A stretch of 64,000 nucleotides of DNA from contig CAWIIF010000011.1 in assembly GCA_963836015.1 (NCBI GenBank), positions 186,001-250,000 of the forward strand, given 5' to 3'. A program made the position numbers and the translations under genes. Position 1 is the stretch's first letter; every line of letters begins with the position of its first letter. Below are positions 23,056 to 33,080 of this stretch, in pieces. The notes beneath the pieces were generated by a model. The model had not been told where the DNA came from. It searched no databases and saw only the letters and a list, made by a program, of their open reading frames with translations. Source of the DNA: CAWCDJ01 sp963836015 (GTDB lineage: Bacteria > Acidobacteriota > Terriglobia > Bryobacterales > Bryobacteraceae).

Positions 23056-26000
23056 TTACCACTGAAAGCGCAGGCCGAATCGGATCTGCCGCTCGCCGTA
23101 GGAACTCCGGATGCTCATGAAGTTGGTCCCGCCCGTCACGCTGGTGCTGGCCGGACCGTTGAAGTGAGAAGTATTCGGGAGATTGTAGAACTCGCCCCTG
23201 AACTGCATCTTGAGCCGCTCCTTGATGGCGAACTCGCGATTGATGGTCAGGTCCGTGTTCCACACGCCCGGATTGCGCAGGATGTTGCGGCCGCTGCTCC
23301 CGAAGGTGTTGATGATCCCCACTGAAGCGAAGGCGGTGGGATCGTAATAGACCGTCCCTGGGCCGACGTTGCCCGGCCGCGCAACCACCGATTTCACCTG
23401 ATTTGCAGTCTGCAGGTTACTCTGGGCATTCAGAGCCGTCGAATCGCCGACTGTGAACGGGGTCCCCGTGTAAGCGGCCATCACACCGTTGACCTGCCAG
23501 CCGCCCAGGACCGCTGCCGGCACACCGGATTTCGCCAGCGTTTTGCCCTTGCCGAGCGGCAGTTCGTAGACCCAGCCGATCTGGAGGACCTGCGCGCGGT
23601 CGAAGCCCGCAACCGCGCGATTGCGTTGGAAGACCGGCGCCCAGTTCCAGTTCACGCTGGCCCAGCCGTCGTCATCCGTGTAGTCGATGGTTTTCGAATA
23701 GGTGTATGCGGCCTTGATCAGCAGGCCCTTAGAGAAGGATTTGTTGACCGCCACCTGGAGCGAGTTGTAGTTGGAACTGAGGTAGCCGTCCCACATGTTT
23801 GTGGCCACCGTGCGCCCGTAGGCAAGGTTATACGGCAGGTTCGCCTGGGTCGATCCCGGATAGCCGGCGTTGATGTCGTAGTCGGCCAGCAGGTGCGCCG
23901 TATGGGATCCGACATAGCCAACGGACATCACGAAATCCTGCGGCAGCTTGCGTTCGATCGTCAGGTTCCAGGACTGCTCGTAGCCGCGGTGGACCTCGCC
24001 GCCCCAAGGGCTGCGTTCCGCGACGCCGCCGGGCAGTGTCACGACGCCGCTCGAAAGATCCGGTCCCACCACGTTGGGAACGCCCTGCTCGATCGTGCCC
24101 GCCCAAGAGTAGGCGTTCGGCGCGTTCTTGGCGGTGTCGATCACGAGCGGATACCAGCCGCGGAGCGGGCGCGAAAACGGAATCGGGTCGAAGTTGATGC
24201 CGTAACCCGAACGGATCACCGTCTTGTCGCCAAGGCGATAGGCGATACCGACGCGCGGGGCGAAGAGCTTGTGGCTCACCGTGATTCCCGCGTTTTCCGG
24301 AGTGTTGCCGCGGCCGCCCAGGAAGACCTGGTTGCTGACGGGGTCGTAGCGTTCGATGCCCTTGCCGGCGCGCGTCATGAGCGGATAAAACTCGTACCGC
24401 AGCCCGATATTGATCGTCAGGTTGCGGCTGACCTGCCAGCGGTCGCGAGCGTACCAGCCGAATTGCCATTCGCGGCCGGTCGAAAGGATGTACTGAAGGC
24501 TCTTATCCGTCGAGGTGTCGAGCCCGAGCAGGAAGGTCGCATAGCCGTTGTACTGGTTGGACGCCGGTCCGCCGCTGAGAGCGGTGGGGCCGCCGCCGAA
24601 TCCGAGGTAGCCGCGTGGGCCATTCCCGATCTCCGGCTGCCAGTGGTTCAAGTGATGCCGGACCAGGTCGAAGCCGAAACGGAATTCGTGCGCGCCATGG
24701 ACGTAGGTGATGTTATCGCTCTGGGTCCAGCTTTCCTCCACACGCGTCACCGGCATCCAACTGGGTACGCCGAAACCGTTGTAACTGCCGGGCCCGATGT
24801 TCGGGAAACCGCTCTGACGCGGGTCCGGACCGTTGGTGTTGGGGATGCCGAACTGCTGGCCATAGTTGGTGCCGTAATCGTTGGGGATCACCGACTGACC
24901 CTGGCGTTCATAGCCGAGCACGCCGTCGAGGATTACGTGCGGCGAGAATGTGTGCGTGTGCCCGATCGTCCCGACCTGGATCAGCGTGTTACCGAGGCCC
25001 GGGTCCGAGCCGCCGAGGCCCGATCCGCCGGCGATGCCGAACACAGCCTGGCCGCCCGCAGTCGCCCACATCCGGCCATAATGGCCCCAAATCGACTCTT
25101 TCTCGTTGAGGTTGAAGTTGATCTTGGCGTCGAAGTAGTTGCGATTCAAAATCGGGCCGCCCGCCGCGTAGTAGTTGTTGAGCGTTCCGCCGCCCGGAAC
25201 ATTCGGCAGAGGATAGTAGGACTGCAGCTTTAGCGTGATCGGGTCCAGCATGCTGGTAGGGATCTTATTTCCCGCAAACGGCTGACGCCCTGTGCCATCC
25301 GGGTTTCCTGTCGTCGGATTGTAGATGATGGTCGGGTACGCGCTGAAATCGCCGGCCCGCTGATCGGCGGTCGGAACCGAGTAGAACCCGGGCGATGCCT
25401 GCCGCTGCCGCGTGCCGTCATAGCTGAGGAAGTAGAACAGCCGGTTCTTCACGACGGGTCCGCCCACCGTCGCGCCGAAGTTGTTATAGATGCTCAGCGG
25501 TTTGGCCGTGCCCACCTGCTGGAAGAAGTTGCGCGCCTTCAGGTGCTGGTCGTCGTGGAACTCGTAGGCGCTGCCGTGGATATCGTTGGTGCCCGACTTG
25601 GTGATCAGCGTGATCGCGGACGAGCCGGACATGCCCTGTTCGGCGTCGGCCGCGCTGGTGGTGATGTTGACGGTGTCGATCGTCTCTTCCGGAGCGACGT
25701 AACCCACATGGTGAGGCAGCCAAACATTGACGCTGGCGGCGCCGTCGATGCGGGTGATGTTGGTCTGCGCGTTGCCGCCGTTGATGTGCGTCTGGAGCGC
25801 GCGGCCGGGCGTGTCTGTGATCGAGTTCTGGAATGCGGCGGGCGTGGCGCCCGGAACCAGGTTGATCAAGCTCTGGTAGTTGCGGTAGCCGCTGAGCGGC
25901 AGGCTGCTGATCTCTTTGGAAACGATCTCGGAGTGCGTGTCGGACTTGTCAGTCTGCAGCTCGACAGTGCTCGCTTCCACAGTGACCTGCTCGGTAAGCT

Positions 26001-26355
26001 GCCCGACCTCCAACCGCAAATCGACGCGGCCGACCGTGTTCGGGCTGACATCGACATTGTTCACCGCGGAGGTGCGGAAGCCTTTGGCTACAACCTTCAG
26101 GTCGTAGTTGCCAGGGAGCACGTTCCCAAACGAATAACGCCCACCTTGATCGGATGTGGTTTCACGGGATACGCCCGTGGCTTTACTCGTGATCGTGACC
26201 GTTGCGCCTGGAATTAAGGCTTGGCTCTGGTCTGTGACGGTGCCGACTACGGATCCGTAGAGCACCTGCGCGTGCGCCGAAGGACCGGCGACGCTGAAAA
26301 GCCATACCAACAACAGCAAAGACAGGTATGGCAACACGAACTTTCTCGACTCCAT
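23056..26355 (-). CDS. TonB-dependent receptor-like (Oar-type) outer-membrane protein
   Basis: About 1099 residues. Signal peptide (YLSLLLLVWLFSVAGPSAHAQ), then a carboxypeptidase-regulatory-like domain (GSVVGTVTDQSQALIPGATVTI ... DLKVVAKGF), a plug (TDTPGRALQTHINGGNAQTN, SGSSAITLITKSGTNDIHGSAYEF) and a long beta-barrel ending RQIRFGLRFQW with the terminal aromatic residue of outer-membrane proteins. I chose the ATG at 26355 because GGGGAGGGG lies immediately upstream. It heads a three-gene operon with the TPR and CRTAC1 genes. Uptake or adhesion of an organic polymer is the usual guess for this acidobacterial family; the ligand is unknown. Confidence 0.92.
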   Translation of the reverse strand: MESRKFVLPYLSLLLLVWLFSVAGPSAHAQVLYGSVVGTVTDQSQALIPGATVTITSKATGVSRETTSDQGGRYSFGNVLPGNYDLKVVAKGFRTSAVNNVDVSPNTVGRVDLRLEVGQLTEQVTVEASTVELQTDKSDTHSEIVSKEISSLPLSGYRNYQSLINLVPGATPAAFQNSITDTPGRALQTHINGGNAQTNITRIDGAASVNVWLPHHVGYVAPEETIDTVNITTSAADAEQGMSGSSAITLITKSGTNDIHGSAYEFHDDQHLKARNFFQQVGTAKPLSIYNNFGATVGGPVVKNRLFYFLSYDGTRQRQASPGFYSVPTADQRAGDFSAYPTIIYNPTTGNPDGTGRQPFAGNKIPTSMLDPITLKLQSYYPLPNVPGGGTLNNYYAAGGPILNRNYFDAKINFNLNEKESIWGHYGRMWATAGGQAVFGIAGGSGLGGSDPGLGNTLIQVGTIGHTHTFSPHVILDGVLGYERQGQSVIPNDYGTNYGQQFGIPNTNGPDPRQSGFPNIGPGSYNGFGVPSWMPVTRVEESWTQSDNITYVHGAHEFRFGFDLVRHHLNHWQPEIGNGPRGYLGFGGGPTALSGGPASNQYNGYATFLLGLDTSTDKSLQYILSTGREWQFGWYARDRWQVSRNLTINIGLRYEFYPLMTRAGKGIERYDPVSNQVFLGGRGNTPENAGITVSHKLFAPRVGIAYRLGDKTVIRSGYGINFDPIPFSRPLRGWYPLVIDTAKNAPNAYSWAGTIEQGVPNVVGPDLSSGVVTLPGGVAERSPWGGEVHRGYEQSWNLTIERKLPQDFVMSVGYVGSHTAHLLADYDINAGYPGSTQANLPYNLAYGRTVATNMWDGYLSSNYNSLQVAVNKSFSKGLLIKAAYTYSKTIDYTDDDGWASVNWNWAPVFQRNRAVAGFDRAQVLQIGWVYELPLGKGKTLAKSGVPAAVLGGWQVNGVMAAYTGTPFTVGDSTALNAQSNLQTANQVKSVVARPGNVGPGTVYYDPTAFASVGIINTFGSSGRNILRNPGVWNTDLTINREFAIKERLKMQFRGEFYNLPNTSHFNGPASTSVTGGTNFMSIRSSYGERQIRFGLRFQW

Positions 26356-26505
26356 TACCCCTCCCCAATTCACCAGCGGCCACTATGGCGCTGTGAAACT
26401 GACAGCAAGATACTGTGAAGATTTATAATGCTTTTCTACTATCGAAGTCAAGGAAAATCGCGCAAACAGCCGATTTCCGAAAATCGTGGGAGTGGTTTGG
26501 AGGCG

Positions 26506-28455
26506 TTATCCGTAGCAGCGAATTTCGAAAATGCGCGCCAGTCGGTCGCCGTTGGTGGCGTTGATTTCCACTCGAAGCGATCGTACTTCCATGCGATCGA
26601 AGCGATGGCGGCTCAGCCGTTGGAAGTTGCCCGCGACGGAAGCGATTTGGCGAACTTCCCCGGCTGACGTGCGGCAGATAACTACGTAGTCCTTGACGGT
26701 TTCCGGTTGCGGGGCCCGCAATAAATTGATGTTCTGCGTCTCCTGGGCGCTGAGCGTCAACTGCCTGCGAAAGCCGCTGTCGAAGGTAAGCTGCACTTCG
26801 CGGAGGTGCTGGGGTTTCGCCCAGCGCAGCTCGATCCACGCGGGCTCGCCCGCGGCAACCGGCGCCGCCCAATGATGAACCACCACCGGCTCTCCGTGAG
26901 CGTCGGGAATGTCGCGGGTGAAACCATCGAGCACCAGCGCGGCCTTGGCGTTGCCCTCTTCGGCCGATGCGTTTACACTTGCTACGCGGGCGAGGTCGAG
27001 CGGGTCCTGATTTTTGCGGCCTTTGATCGTCTGGTCGTCGCGCAGCAGCGTCTCCTGCAGGCGGGCCACCTGCTTCGCGTCTCCCGCCAACTCCCGCGGA
27101 GTGATTCCGGCCTCGACGCACCGGGCGGCGGCAGTCCCGATGGCTTGCCCCTCCACAGCACAGGTGGCCATCACGCGGGCCGACGTGAAGGCTACATAAC
27201 TGGCGCTGATGTTGCGTCCCGCCATAAAAAGGTTCCGGATATTGCGGCTGTAGAGCGAGCGCAGCGGGATATCGTAGACCTCGGGAGGCTTGAGCGTGGT
27301 GTTGGGCGGGAGATCGGGACGGTCGAAGCCTTCGGGCGGATGGGCGTCCATCGGCCACCCGCCGATGGCGACCGCATCGGGGAGGCTCCCCTTCATCAGG
27401 TCATGCTGCGTGAGAACATAATCGCCCAGCAGGCGGCGGCTGCCGCGTTTGCCGGGCATCATCCCGACCCAGTCCATCGCCCAGTAGCGGCTGTCCGGGA
27501 ACTCGCCGCTGTTCTTGATGTAATCCCAGACCCCCATGACGATCGAGAGCAGCTCGAACCGGATGCGCTCATTGTCGGCGATAACGTCCTTGTCGCCGCC
27601 CCACTCGATCCACCAGTAGCCGTACTCCCAACTGGTGATGCCGCGATGCAGTAACTGGGCCTTGGTGATCTTGCGCGCCCACTTGGGCGGAGTGAACGGC
27701 ATGGGCGTATGGAACAGGCGCGAGGTGAACAGGATGCTCGAGCCGAGCGTGCGATTGTCGGGCGACTCCGGGGCGAGCGGCTCGTCGAACTCGGAACGCG
27801 CTTCGCGGCCGGTGCGCAGGTCGGCGCCGGCTTCCAGGGCCAGACGCGAATCGCCGGTACAGTCGCAGAAGATGCGGGCGCGGATGCGGTAGAGGTGCTC
27901 GCTCTTGTCGCAGCGCGCCGTGGCTTCGGTGATACGGCCATCCTGGACGGTGGCGGAGCAGAGTATGGTTTCGAGCAGCAGCGTGATGTTGGGCTCGCTG
28001 ACCACCTTGTCATAAAGCAGCAGGTCCCACAGCTCGAACGAGCGCTGCGGATTGTTTACGGCGTCCGCCAGGCGCAGTTCTTCGAGAATGCCTCCCTCGC
28101 GCCAGCCCGGCCGGCCGGTGTGGCAATTCGCGCCGACCACGTGCATCTTCACTTCGCTCGAAGAGTTGCCGCCCAGGCGCGAACGGTCCTGCACCAGCAC
28201 CACGCGCGCGCCGTGGCGGGCGGCGGCGATGGCCGCGCAAACACCCGCCAGGCCGCCGCCGGCGACAAGCACATCGGCATCCAGATCCACCTGCCGCATG
28301 TGGGGCTCGCTGCGGGCGAACGGCGCGTCGAGCGGCGCGACGCGTTCGAAATCGGGATGAGCGGGAGGGGCGGTTTGGGATTGGGCGTCGTCCGCGAGCA
28401 CGATCAGCGAATAACCGCCGAGCCCGCAACGGGTGAAGAAATCGCGCCGGTTCAC
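26506..28455 (-). CDS. Tat-exported FAD-dependent oxidoreductase (FAD_oxidored family)
   Basis: 649 residues. Begins NRRDFFTRCGLGGYSLIVLA, a Tat-like signal. FAD-binding motif DVLVAGGGLAGVCAAIAAARHGARVVLV starts at about residue 61, and GRNISASYVAFTSARVMATCAVEGQAIGTAAARC is the second flavin contact region. The last 150 residues form a beta-rich domain probably used for carbohydrate or substrate binding. Starts with GTG. It belongs to a run of exported catabolic enzymes (sulfatases, Gfo/Idh/MocA). Substrate unknown. Confidence 0.87.
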   Translation of the reverse strand: MNRRDFFTRCGLGGYSLIVLADDAQSQTAPPAHPDFERVAPLDAPFARSEPHMRQVDLDADVLVAGGGLAGVCAAIAAARHGARVVLVQDRSRLGGNSSSEVKMHVVGANCHTGRPGWREGGILEELRLADAVNNPQRSFELWDLLLYDKVVSEPNITLLLETILCSATVQDGRITEATARCDKSEHLYRIRARIFCDCTGDSRLALEAGADLRTGREARSEFDEPLAPESPDNRTLGSSILFTSRLFHTPMPFTPPKWARKITKAQLLHRGITSWEYGYWWIEWGGDKDVIADNERIRFELLSIVMGVWDYIKNSGEFPDSRYWAMDWVGMMPGKRGSRRLLGDYVLTQHDLMKGSLPDAVAIGGWPMDAHPPEGFDRPDLPPNTTLKPPEVYDIPLRSLYSRNIRNLFMAGRNISASYVAFTSARVMATCAVEGQAIGTAAARCVEAGITPRELAGDAKQVARLQETLLRDDQTIKGRKNQDPLDLARVASVNASAEEGNAKAALVLDGFTRDIPDAHGEPVVVHHWAAPVAAGEPAWIELRWAKPQHLREVQLTFDSGFRRQLTLSAQETQNINLLRAPQPETVKDYVVICRTSAGEVRQIASVAGNFQRLSRHRFDRMEVRSLRVEINATNGDRLARIFEIRCYG

Positions 28456-28482
28456 AATCGTATTCTATTCCCAATGCGCGGG

Positions 28483-30129
28483 CTACGCCGTTTCCTGGCG
28501 GGCGATAGCCTCCAGGCCGCGCTCGCGGATCTCCTGATCGCGGATCAGGAACTTCTGGACCTTCTTGCTGACCGTCATCGGGAAGGAGTCCACAAAGCGG
28601 ACATATTGCGGAACCTTGAAGTAGGCGATCGTCCCCCGGCAGAAGTCGCGAATCTCTTCGGCGGTGGCCTGTTCGCCGGTCTTCAACTGCACCCAGGCCA
28701 GGACGGTTTCGCCGAGTTTGGCATCGGGAATCCCGACCACGTAAACATCGGCGACCTTGGGATGGGTGTGCAGGAAGTCCTCGACCTCGCGCGGATAAAT
28801 ATTCTCGCCGCCGCGGATGATGGTGTCCTTGGCGCGCCCCTTGAAGCTGATATATCCGTCCGGCCGCATCACCGCGAGGTCGCCCGTGTGCAGCCAGCCG
28901 TCGCTGTCGATCGCCTCGGCCGTACTTTGCGGATCGGCGTCATAACCTTTCATCACCAGGTAGCCGCGCGTACAAAGCTCGCCCTGCTGCCCGATAGGGA
29001 GCCGGGCGCGCGTTTCGGGATCGATGATCTGCACCTCGGTATTGGCCAGCGGCGCGCCCACCGTGGTGACGCGGAGCTCGAACGGATCGTCGATATTCGA
29101 CATCGTAATGACCGGCGAGGATTCCGTCTGGCCATACGGGATGGTCATCCGCTCGATGTGCATCCGCTCTCCCACGCGCTTCATCAGCTCGATGGGGCAG
29201 GGCGCGCCCGACATCACGCCCTTTCGAAGCGAGCTGCAATCGAAGCGGTCGAACTCGGGATGCTCCAGCTCCGAGATGAACATGGTGGGCACGCCGTAGA
29301 GCGTGGTGGCGCGCTCCCGGTGTACCGCCTCGAGAGTGGCCAGGGCGTCGAACTGCGCCGAGGGCAGAATCAGCGCCGCGCCATTGACCACCGAGACCAT
29401 GGAGCCGATCACCGATCCGAAACAATGGTAGAGGGGGACGGGCGCGCAGATGCGGTCGTTTTCCGTGCAGCGGAGCGCGATTCCGATCGCCATGCCGTTG
29501 TTGAGCAGGTTGCGATGCGTCAGCATCACGCCCTTGGGAGAGCCCGTGGTGCCGGAAGTGTATTGGATGTTGGCGACGTCGTCCGGCGTGCCGGCATGCT
29601 CCGGATGGTCGCGGCCGCAATCGAGCATCTCCCGCCAGGAGTCTTCGCCCAGCCACACCACATGCTCGAGCGGCAGCCGGTCGCCGTCGCGGGAGTTGTG
29701 GAGGATCTCGCGATAGTTCGCGCGCGAATCCGACGCATGCAGGAAGAGGGCGCGGATGTGCGACCTTTGCAGAACGAAGCGAAGCTCGTGCGAGCGGTAG
29801 GCCGGGTTGACGTTGACCAGAATGAGCCCGGCGCGGGCAGTCGCGTACTGGAGCAGCACCCATTCGAGACAGTTGCTGGCCCAGATGCCGATGCGGTCTC
29901 CGGCATTGAGGCCCAGGGCGGCGAGCCCGCGCGCGGTGCGCGTAACTTCCGCATCCAGTTCACTCCAGGTGAGGTGGACGTTCTGGTGGCAGACCACCAG
30001 CGCCTCGCGGCCGGGGAAACGCGCCGCGGCGTGGCTGAGCGCCTGGGAGAGAGTCCGTTCGAGGAGAGGCACGTCCGCCCCGCGCCGGTAGCTGAGCGAG
30101 GCCGACTCAGGCTGAGGCACGGAAGTCAT
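28483..30129 (-). CDS. AMP-binding acyl-CoA synthetase
   Basis: Activates a carboxylic or fatty acid to the acyl-CoA through an acyl-adenylate. The P-loop-like motif YTSGTTGSPKGVMLTHRN, the motif YGQTESSPV, the hinge SDGWLHTGDLAVMRPDGYISFKGRAKD and the C-terminal catalytic lysine region FPMTVSKKVQKFLIR are all present. At about 548 residues it matches medium/long-chain fatty-acyl-CoA ligases of the FadD/AcsF type. I chose the ATG at 30129; a GTG two codons upstream (30135) is equally possible and no clear ribosome-binding site decides. Soluble and cytoplasmic. Confidence 0.9.
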   Translation of the reverse strand: MTSVPQPESASLSYRRGADVPLLERTLSQALSHAAARFPGREALVVCHQNVHLTWSELDAEVTRTARGLAALGLNAGDRIGIWASNCLEWVLLQYATARAGLILVNVNPAYRSHELRFVLQRSHIRALFLHASDSRANYREILHNSRDGDRLPLEHVVWLGEDSWREMLDCGRDHPEHAGTPDDVANIQYTSGTTGSPKGVMLTHRNLLNNGMAIGIALRCTENDRICAPVPLYHCFGSVIGSMVSVVNGAALILPSAQFDALATLEAVHRERATTLYGVPTMFISELEHPEFDRFDCSSLRKGVMSGAPCPIELMKRVGERMHIERMTIPYGQTESSPVITMSNIDDPFELRVTTVGAPLANTEVQIIDPETRARLPIGQQGELCTRGYLVMKGYDADPQSTAEAIDSDGWLHTGDLAVMRPDGYISFKGRAKDTIIRGGENIYPREVEDFLHTHPKVADVYVVGIPDAKLGETVLAWVQLKTGEQATAEEIRDFCRGTIAYFKVPQYVRFVDSFPMTVSKKVQKFLIRDQEIRERGLEAIARQETA

Positions 30130-30176
30130 GTTCACGAAGGTACAGTGTATCGCAAGGAAGCCTGCCTGCTGGAGCG

Positions 30177-31589
30177 TCAGGGGTTGAGATCGTCGCCCAG
30201 TTCCCGCTGAAATCGCCGCAGACGCTGCTCCAACTGGCGGCGCAGCGCGGCATGCTCAGGCCGATCGGCCAGGTTGGTGATCTCCCACGGGTCCCGGTCG
30301 ATATCGAAGAGCTGCGTGACGCGGGCTTGCGGGTAGTGGATCAGCTTGTGCTCCCGGGTGCGTACAGCGCGCTGGAAGCCGCGGTACCAGCTAAAGATCG
30401 CGTCGTGCTTCTCGCCTCCGCCGCCTTTCAGCAGGTCCGCGAGGCTCGGGAATTCCACGGTCCTTGGCGGATCGACGCCCGCCAGCTCGCAGGTGGTGGC
30501 GAATAAGCTGTGCTGATACACCAGGGCATCCACGCGCATGCCCTCCGGCACGCCGGGCCCGGCAATCAGCAGGGGCATTCGGATGCTGTGGTCGTACATG
30601 TTCTGTTTGCCCATCAGTCCGTGCTGCCCCACCGCCAGCCCGTGGTCGCCGGTGAAGATGACGTAGGTGTTGGCGGCTTTGCCGGATTTCTCGAGAGCCT
30701 CGAGGATGCGGCCGATCTGCGCATCCATGTACGTGGTGTGCGCGTAATACTCGGAGCGGTGCAGCCGCACTGCCTCCCTGGTGCGCGGAAAGGGAGCCAG
30801 CAATTCGTCCCGTATGCGGCTGTCGCCCTGGTCGAAGGGATGTTCGGGCAGGTAGTTGGGCGGGATTTCGATGCGCTCGCGCGGGTAGCGCTCCACGAAC
30901 TCGCGCGGAGCCTGCCGCGGATCGTGCGGCGAGTTGAAGCCCACATACATGAAAAAAGGAGTGGAGCGTTTGGCGGCCTTCCGCAGCAGGTAATCGACGG
31001 CGCCATCCGCCCACACCGCGGCGGAATGCCGGATCTCGTCGCGCGGCGCATTCTCCCACAACCCGGTATGCAGCCACTGGCCGCCGAGCGAGGTGTCCCA
31101 CGGACTCCACGTGTTTCCAGCGCCCGGCCGGCCGTAGGCCGACGGCCCCGATTCGAACATGCCCGGCGCCACCGGCCCCATTTCCTGGAAGCTGCGCTGC
31201 AGTGTAGTGGGGTCGAGGTGCCACTTCCCGACGATGAAAGTGTCGTAGCCCGCCCTGCCCATGGTCTGGCCCCACAACGGAGTGTCGTCCACCTGCTTCT
31301 GCGCGCGGAACGCGGTGAGCCCGGTGTTCAGCATCGTGCGGCTGGCGATGCACACCGCGGGGGACCACGAACCCTGGTGAAAGGCGTGCGTGAATGCGCA
31401 CCCCGAGCGGCAGACGCGGTCCAGGTTGGGCGTCTGGACCTCCGGGTTGTTCAAGGTGTGAATGCCGCGGAAGGTCAGGTCATCGGCAATTAGCACCAGG
31501 AAATTCGGCCGCTGGCCGGCGGCATCCGCGCGCCCTCGGGTGGCCAGTTCGAGGGCGGCGGCTGACTTCAGAAAGTCGCGGCGATGCAT
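30177..31589 (-). CDS. Exported sulfatase (formylglycine-dependent), type I
   Basis: Hydrolyses sulfate esters, probably on glycans. N-terminal signal HRRDFLKSAAALELATRG is Tat-like. Metal residues appear in LVLIADDLTF; the formylglycine site is Cys80 in VCIASRTMLNTG, a CxASR variant of the usual CxPSR. IVGKWHLD, TGDHGLAVGQHGLMGKQNMYDHSIRMPLL and the C-terminal LFDIDRDPWEITNLAD complete the family signature. The gene lies 2 bases downstream of a second sulfatase gene. No formylglycine-generating enzyme gene is seen in the window. Confidence 0.92.
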   Translation of the reverse strand: MHRRDFLKSAAALELATRGRADAAGQRPNFLVLIADDLTFRGIHTLNNPEVQTPNLDRVCRSGCAFTHAFHQGSWSPAVCIASRTMLNTGLTAFRAQKQVDDTPLWGQTMGRAGYDTFIVGKWHLDPTTLQRSFQEMGPVAPGMFESGPSAYGRPGAGNTWSPWDTSLGGQWLHTGLWENAPRDEIRHSAAVWADGAVDYLLRKAAKRSTPFFMYVGFNSPHDPRQAPREFVERYPRERIEIPPNYLPEHPFDQGDSRIRDELLAPFPRTREAVRLHRSEYYAHTTYMDAQIGRILEALEKSGKAANTYVIFTGDHGLAVGQHGLMGKQNMYDHSIRMPLLIAGPGVPEGMRVDALVYQHSLFATTCELAGVDPPRTVEFPSLADLLKGGGGEKHDAIFSWYRGFQRAVRTREHKLIHYPQARVTQLFDIDRDPWEITNLADRPEHAALRRQLEQRLRRFQRELGDDLNP

Positions 31590-31591
31590 GC

Positions 31592-33073
31592 TTATCCCTG
31601 GCCCGGCGCCGGAGGTTGAAAGACGTAGTGGTCGTCGGTTTCCTGGCGTAGCTCGTCGATGCGGCGGCGCAGGTCCCGGGCCAATCCGGCGTGCCGCGGG
31701 TCGCCGTACAGGTTGTGAAGCTCGCCCGGGTCTTCCTGCAGATCGTACATCTCGAACTCCTGCGGCTCCTCGTAATAGTGAATGAACTTGTACCGGTCCG
31801 TGCGGACACCGCGGTTCTTCCGGACATTGTGCGGCCCGGGATATTCGTAATACTCGTACAGCCAGTCCTTGCGCCAGGTCTTCGGCGTCTCCCCTTTGAG
31901 GAATGGGACCATGCTGAGCCCCTGCATCCGCTTGGGGACCGGAAGACCGGCCAGCTCGAGAAAAGTCGGCGCGATATCGAGGTTCGTCACCATCTGGTCT
32001 ACGGTCGCCCCGGGACGCACCATTCTGGGGTAGCGAATCAGCATGGGCGTCCGTATGGACGGCTCGTGCATGAATCGCTTATCGTACTTGCGCCACTCTC
32101 CGAGGAAGAAGCCATGGTCGGCGGAGAACATGATGGCGGTGTCGTCGAGCTGGCCCATATCGGTCAGAGCCTGGAACATCTTGCCCACGTTCTCGTCGGC
32201 GGAGACGATCCCGGCGTAGTAGTCCTTGACCACTTCCTCCAGGGTTCGAGCGCAATTGCTCTTGGTCTGCGAGCGCCGGACATACGTTCCGATGCTGTCG
32301 TCGGCCTCGGCGAATGCGCGCGGCTTGCCGGGGTAGCCCTTCAGGTCGTCGTCGAAGGTGGCGGGCTTGGGGATCGGGATGCCGTTATACAAATCGAGAA
32401 GCCGCCGGGGCCGGAAAAAGGGCGCGTGCGGGGATTGGAACCAGAAGATGAGACAAAACGGCTTCTCGCGTTTCTGTTTCATCCACCGGATCGCCCGGTC
32501 CATCACGACATCTTCCACATAGCCTTCGTGAACCGTGGGTGGGCCGGACTTGCCGTGCGAGCCCTCCGTGATCACCGGCCAGAAATAGTCGGTCGCCGCC
32601 CCCGGATAGCCGAAATAGTAGTCGAAGTTTCGTTTGTCGAGGTCGCGAACGTGCGCCTTCCCGAACAGCCCCACTTCGTAACCGGCTTCCCGCAGGAGAT
32701 CCGTGAACATCGGAATATCCGTGGGAATCGCGCGATTTTGATTGTCCACGCACCCGGTGTTGTGCGTGTGCAGGCCGGTCAAGGCAGTGGCCCGCGAGGG
32801 AAGGCATAGGGCGTTGGTCACGAAGGAATTCCGGAACTGAACCCCCTCCCGCCCGATGCGGTCGAAGTTGGGAGTCTCGAGAATCCGGTTTCCGTTGAGA
32901 CTGAGAGCGTCCGGTCGATGGCCGTCTGTCGTCATGAAAATCAGGTTGGGCCGCGGCGGAGAGCCCGCACGCTGAGCGGCCAGTGGACCCGATGCCAGGG
33001 CTGCGCTGCCCATGAGCCCGGCGCCCGTCTTCAGGAAAGAACGGCGGTACGTGTCGTTGGAATGATCTGCCAT
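31592..33073 (-). CDS. Exported sulfatase (formylglycine-dependent)
   Basis: 493 residues with a Tat-type signal (YRRSFLKTGAGLMGSAALASG). Metal-binding MTTDGHRPDAL, formylglycine site Cys90 in ALCLPSRATALTG (perfect CxPSR), GLFGKAHVRD, and SADHGFFLGEWRKYDKRFMHEPSIRTPML are all present, followed by the terminal MYDLQEDPGELHNLYGDP. It is paired with the sulfatase downstream and with a Gfo/Idh/MocA oxidoreductase upstream, consistent with breakdown of a sulfated carbohydrate. Confidence 0.93.
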   Translation of the reverse strand: MADHSNDTYRRSFLKTGAGLMGSAALASGPLAAQRAGSPPRPNLIFMTTDGHRPDALSLNGNRILETPNFDRIGREGVQFRNSFVTNALCLPSRATALTGLHTHNTGCVDNQNRAIPTDIPMFTDLLREAGYEVGLFGKAHVRDLDKRNFDYYFGYPGAATDYFWPVITEGSHGKSGPPTVHEGYVEDVVMDRAIRWMKQKREKPFCLIFWFQSPHAPFFRPRRLLDLYNGIPIPKPATFDDDLKGYPGKPRAFAEADDSIGTYVRRSQTKSNCARTLEEVVKDYYAGIVSADENVGKMFQALTDMGQLDDTAIMFSADHGFFLGEWRKYDKRFMHEPSIRTPMLIRYPRMVRPGATVDQMVTNLDIAPTFLELAGLPVPKRMQGLSMVPFLKGETPKTWRKDWLYEYYEYPGPHNVRKNRGVRTDRYKFIHYYEEPQEFEMYDLQEDPGELHNLYGDPRHAGLARDLRRRIDELRQETDDHYVFQPPAPGQG

Positions 33074-33080
33074 GACTCCC

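Noticed and set aside
27709..30210. Plus-strand frame of 833 codons opposite the FAD oxidoreductase and acyl-CoA synthetase genes
   Set aside because: It is the antisense of two well-supported genes and has no domain-like sequence of its own.
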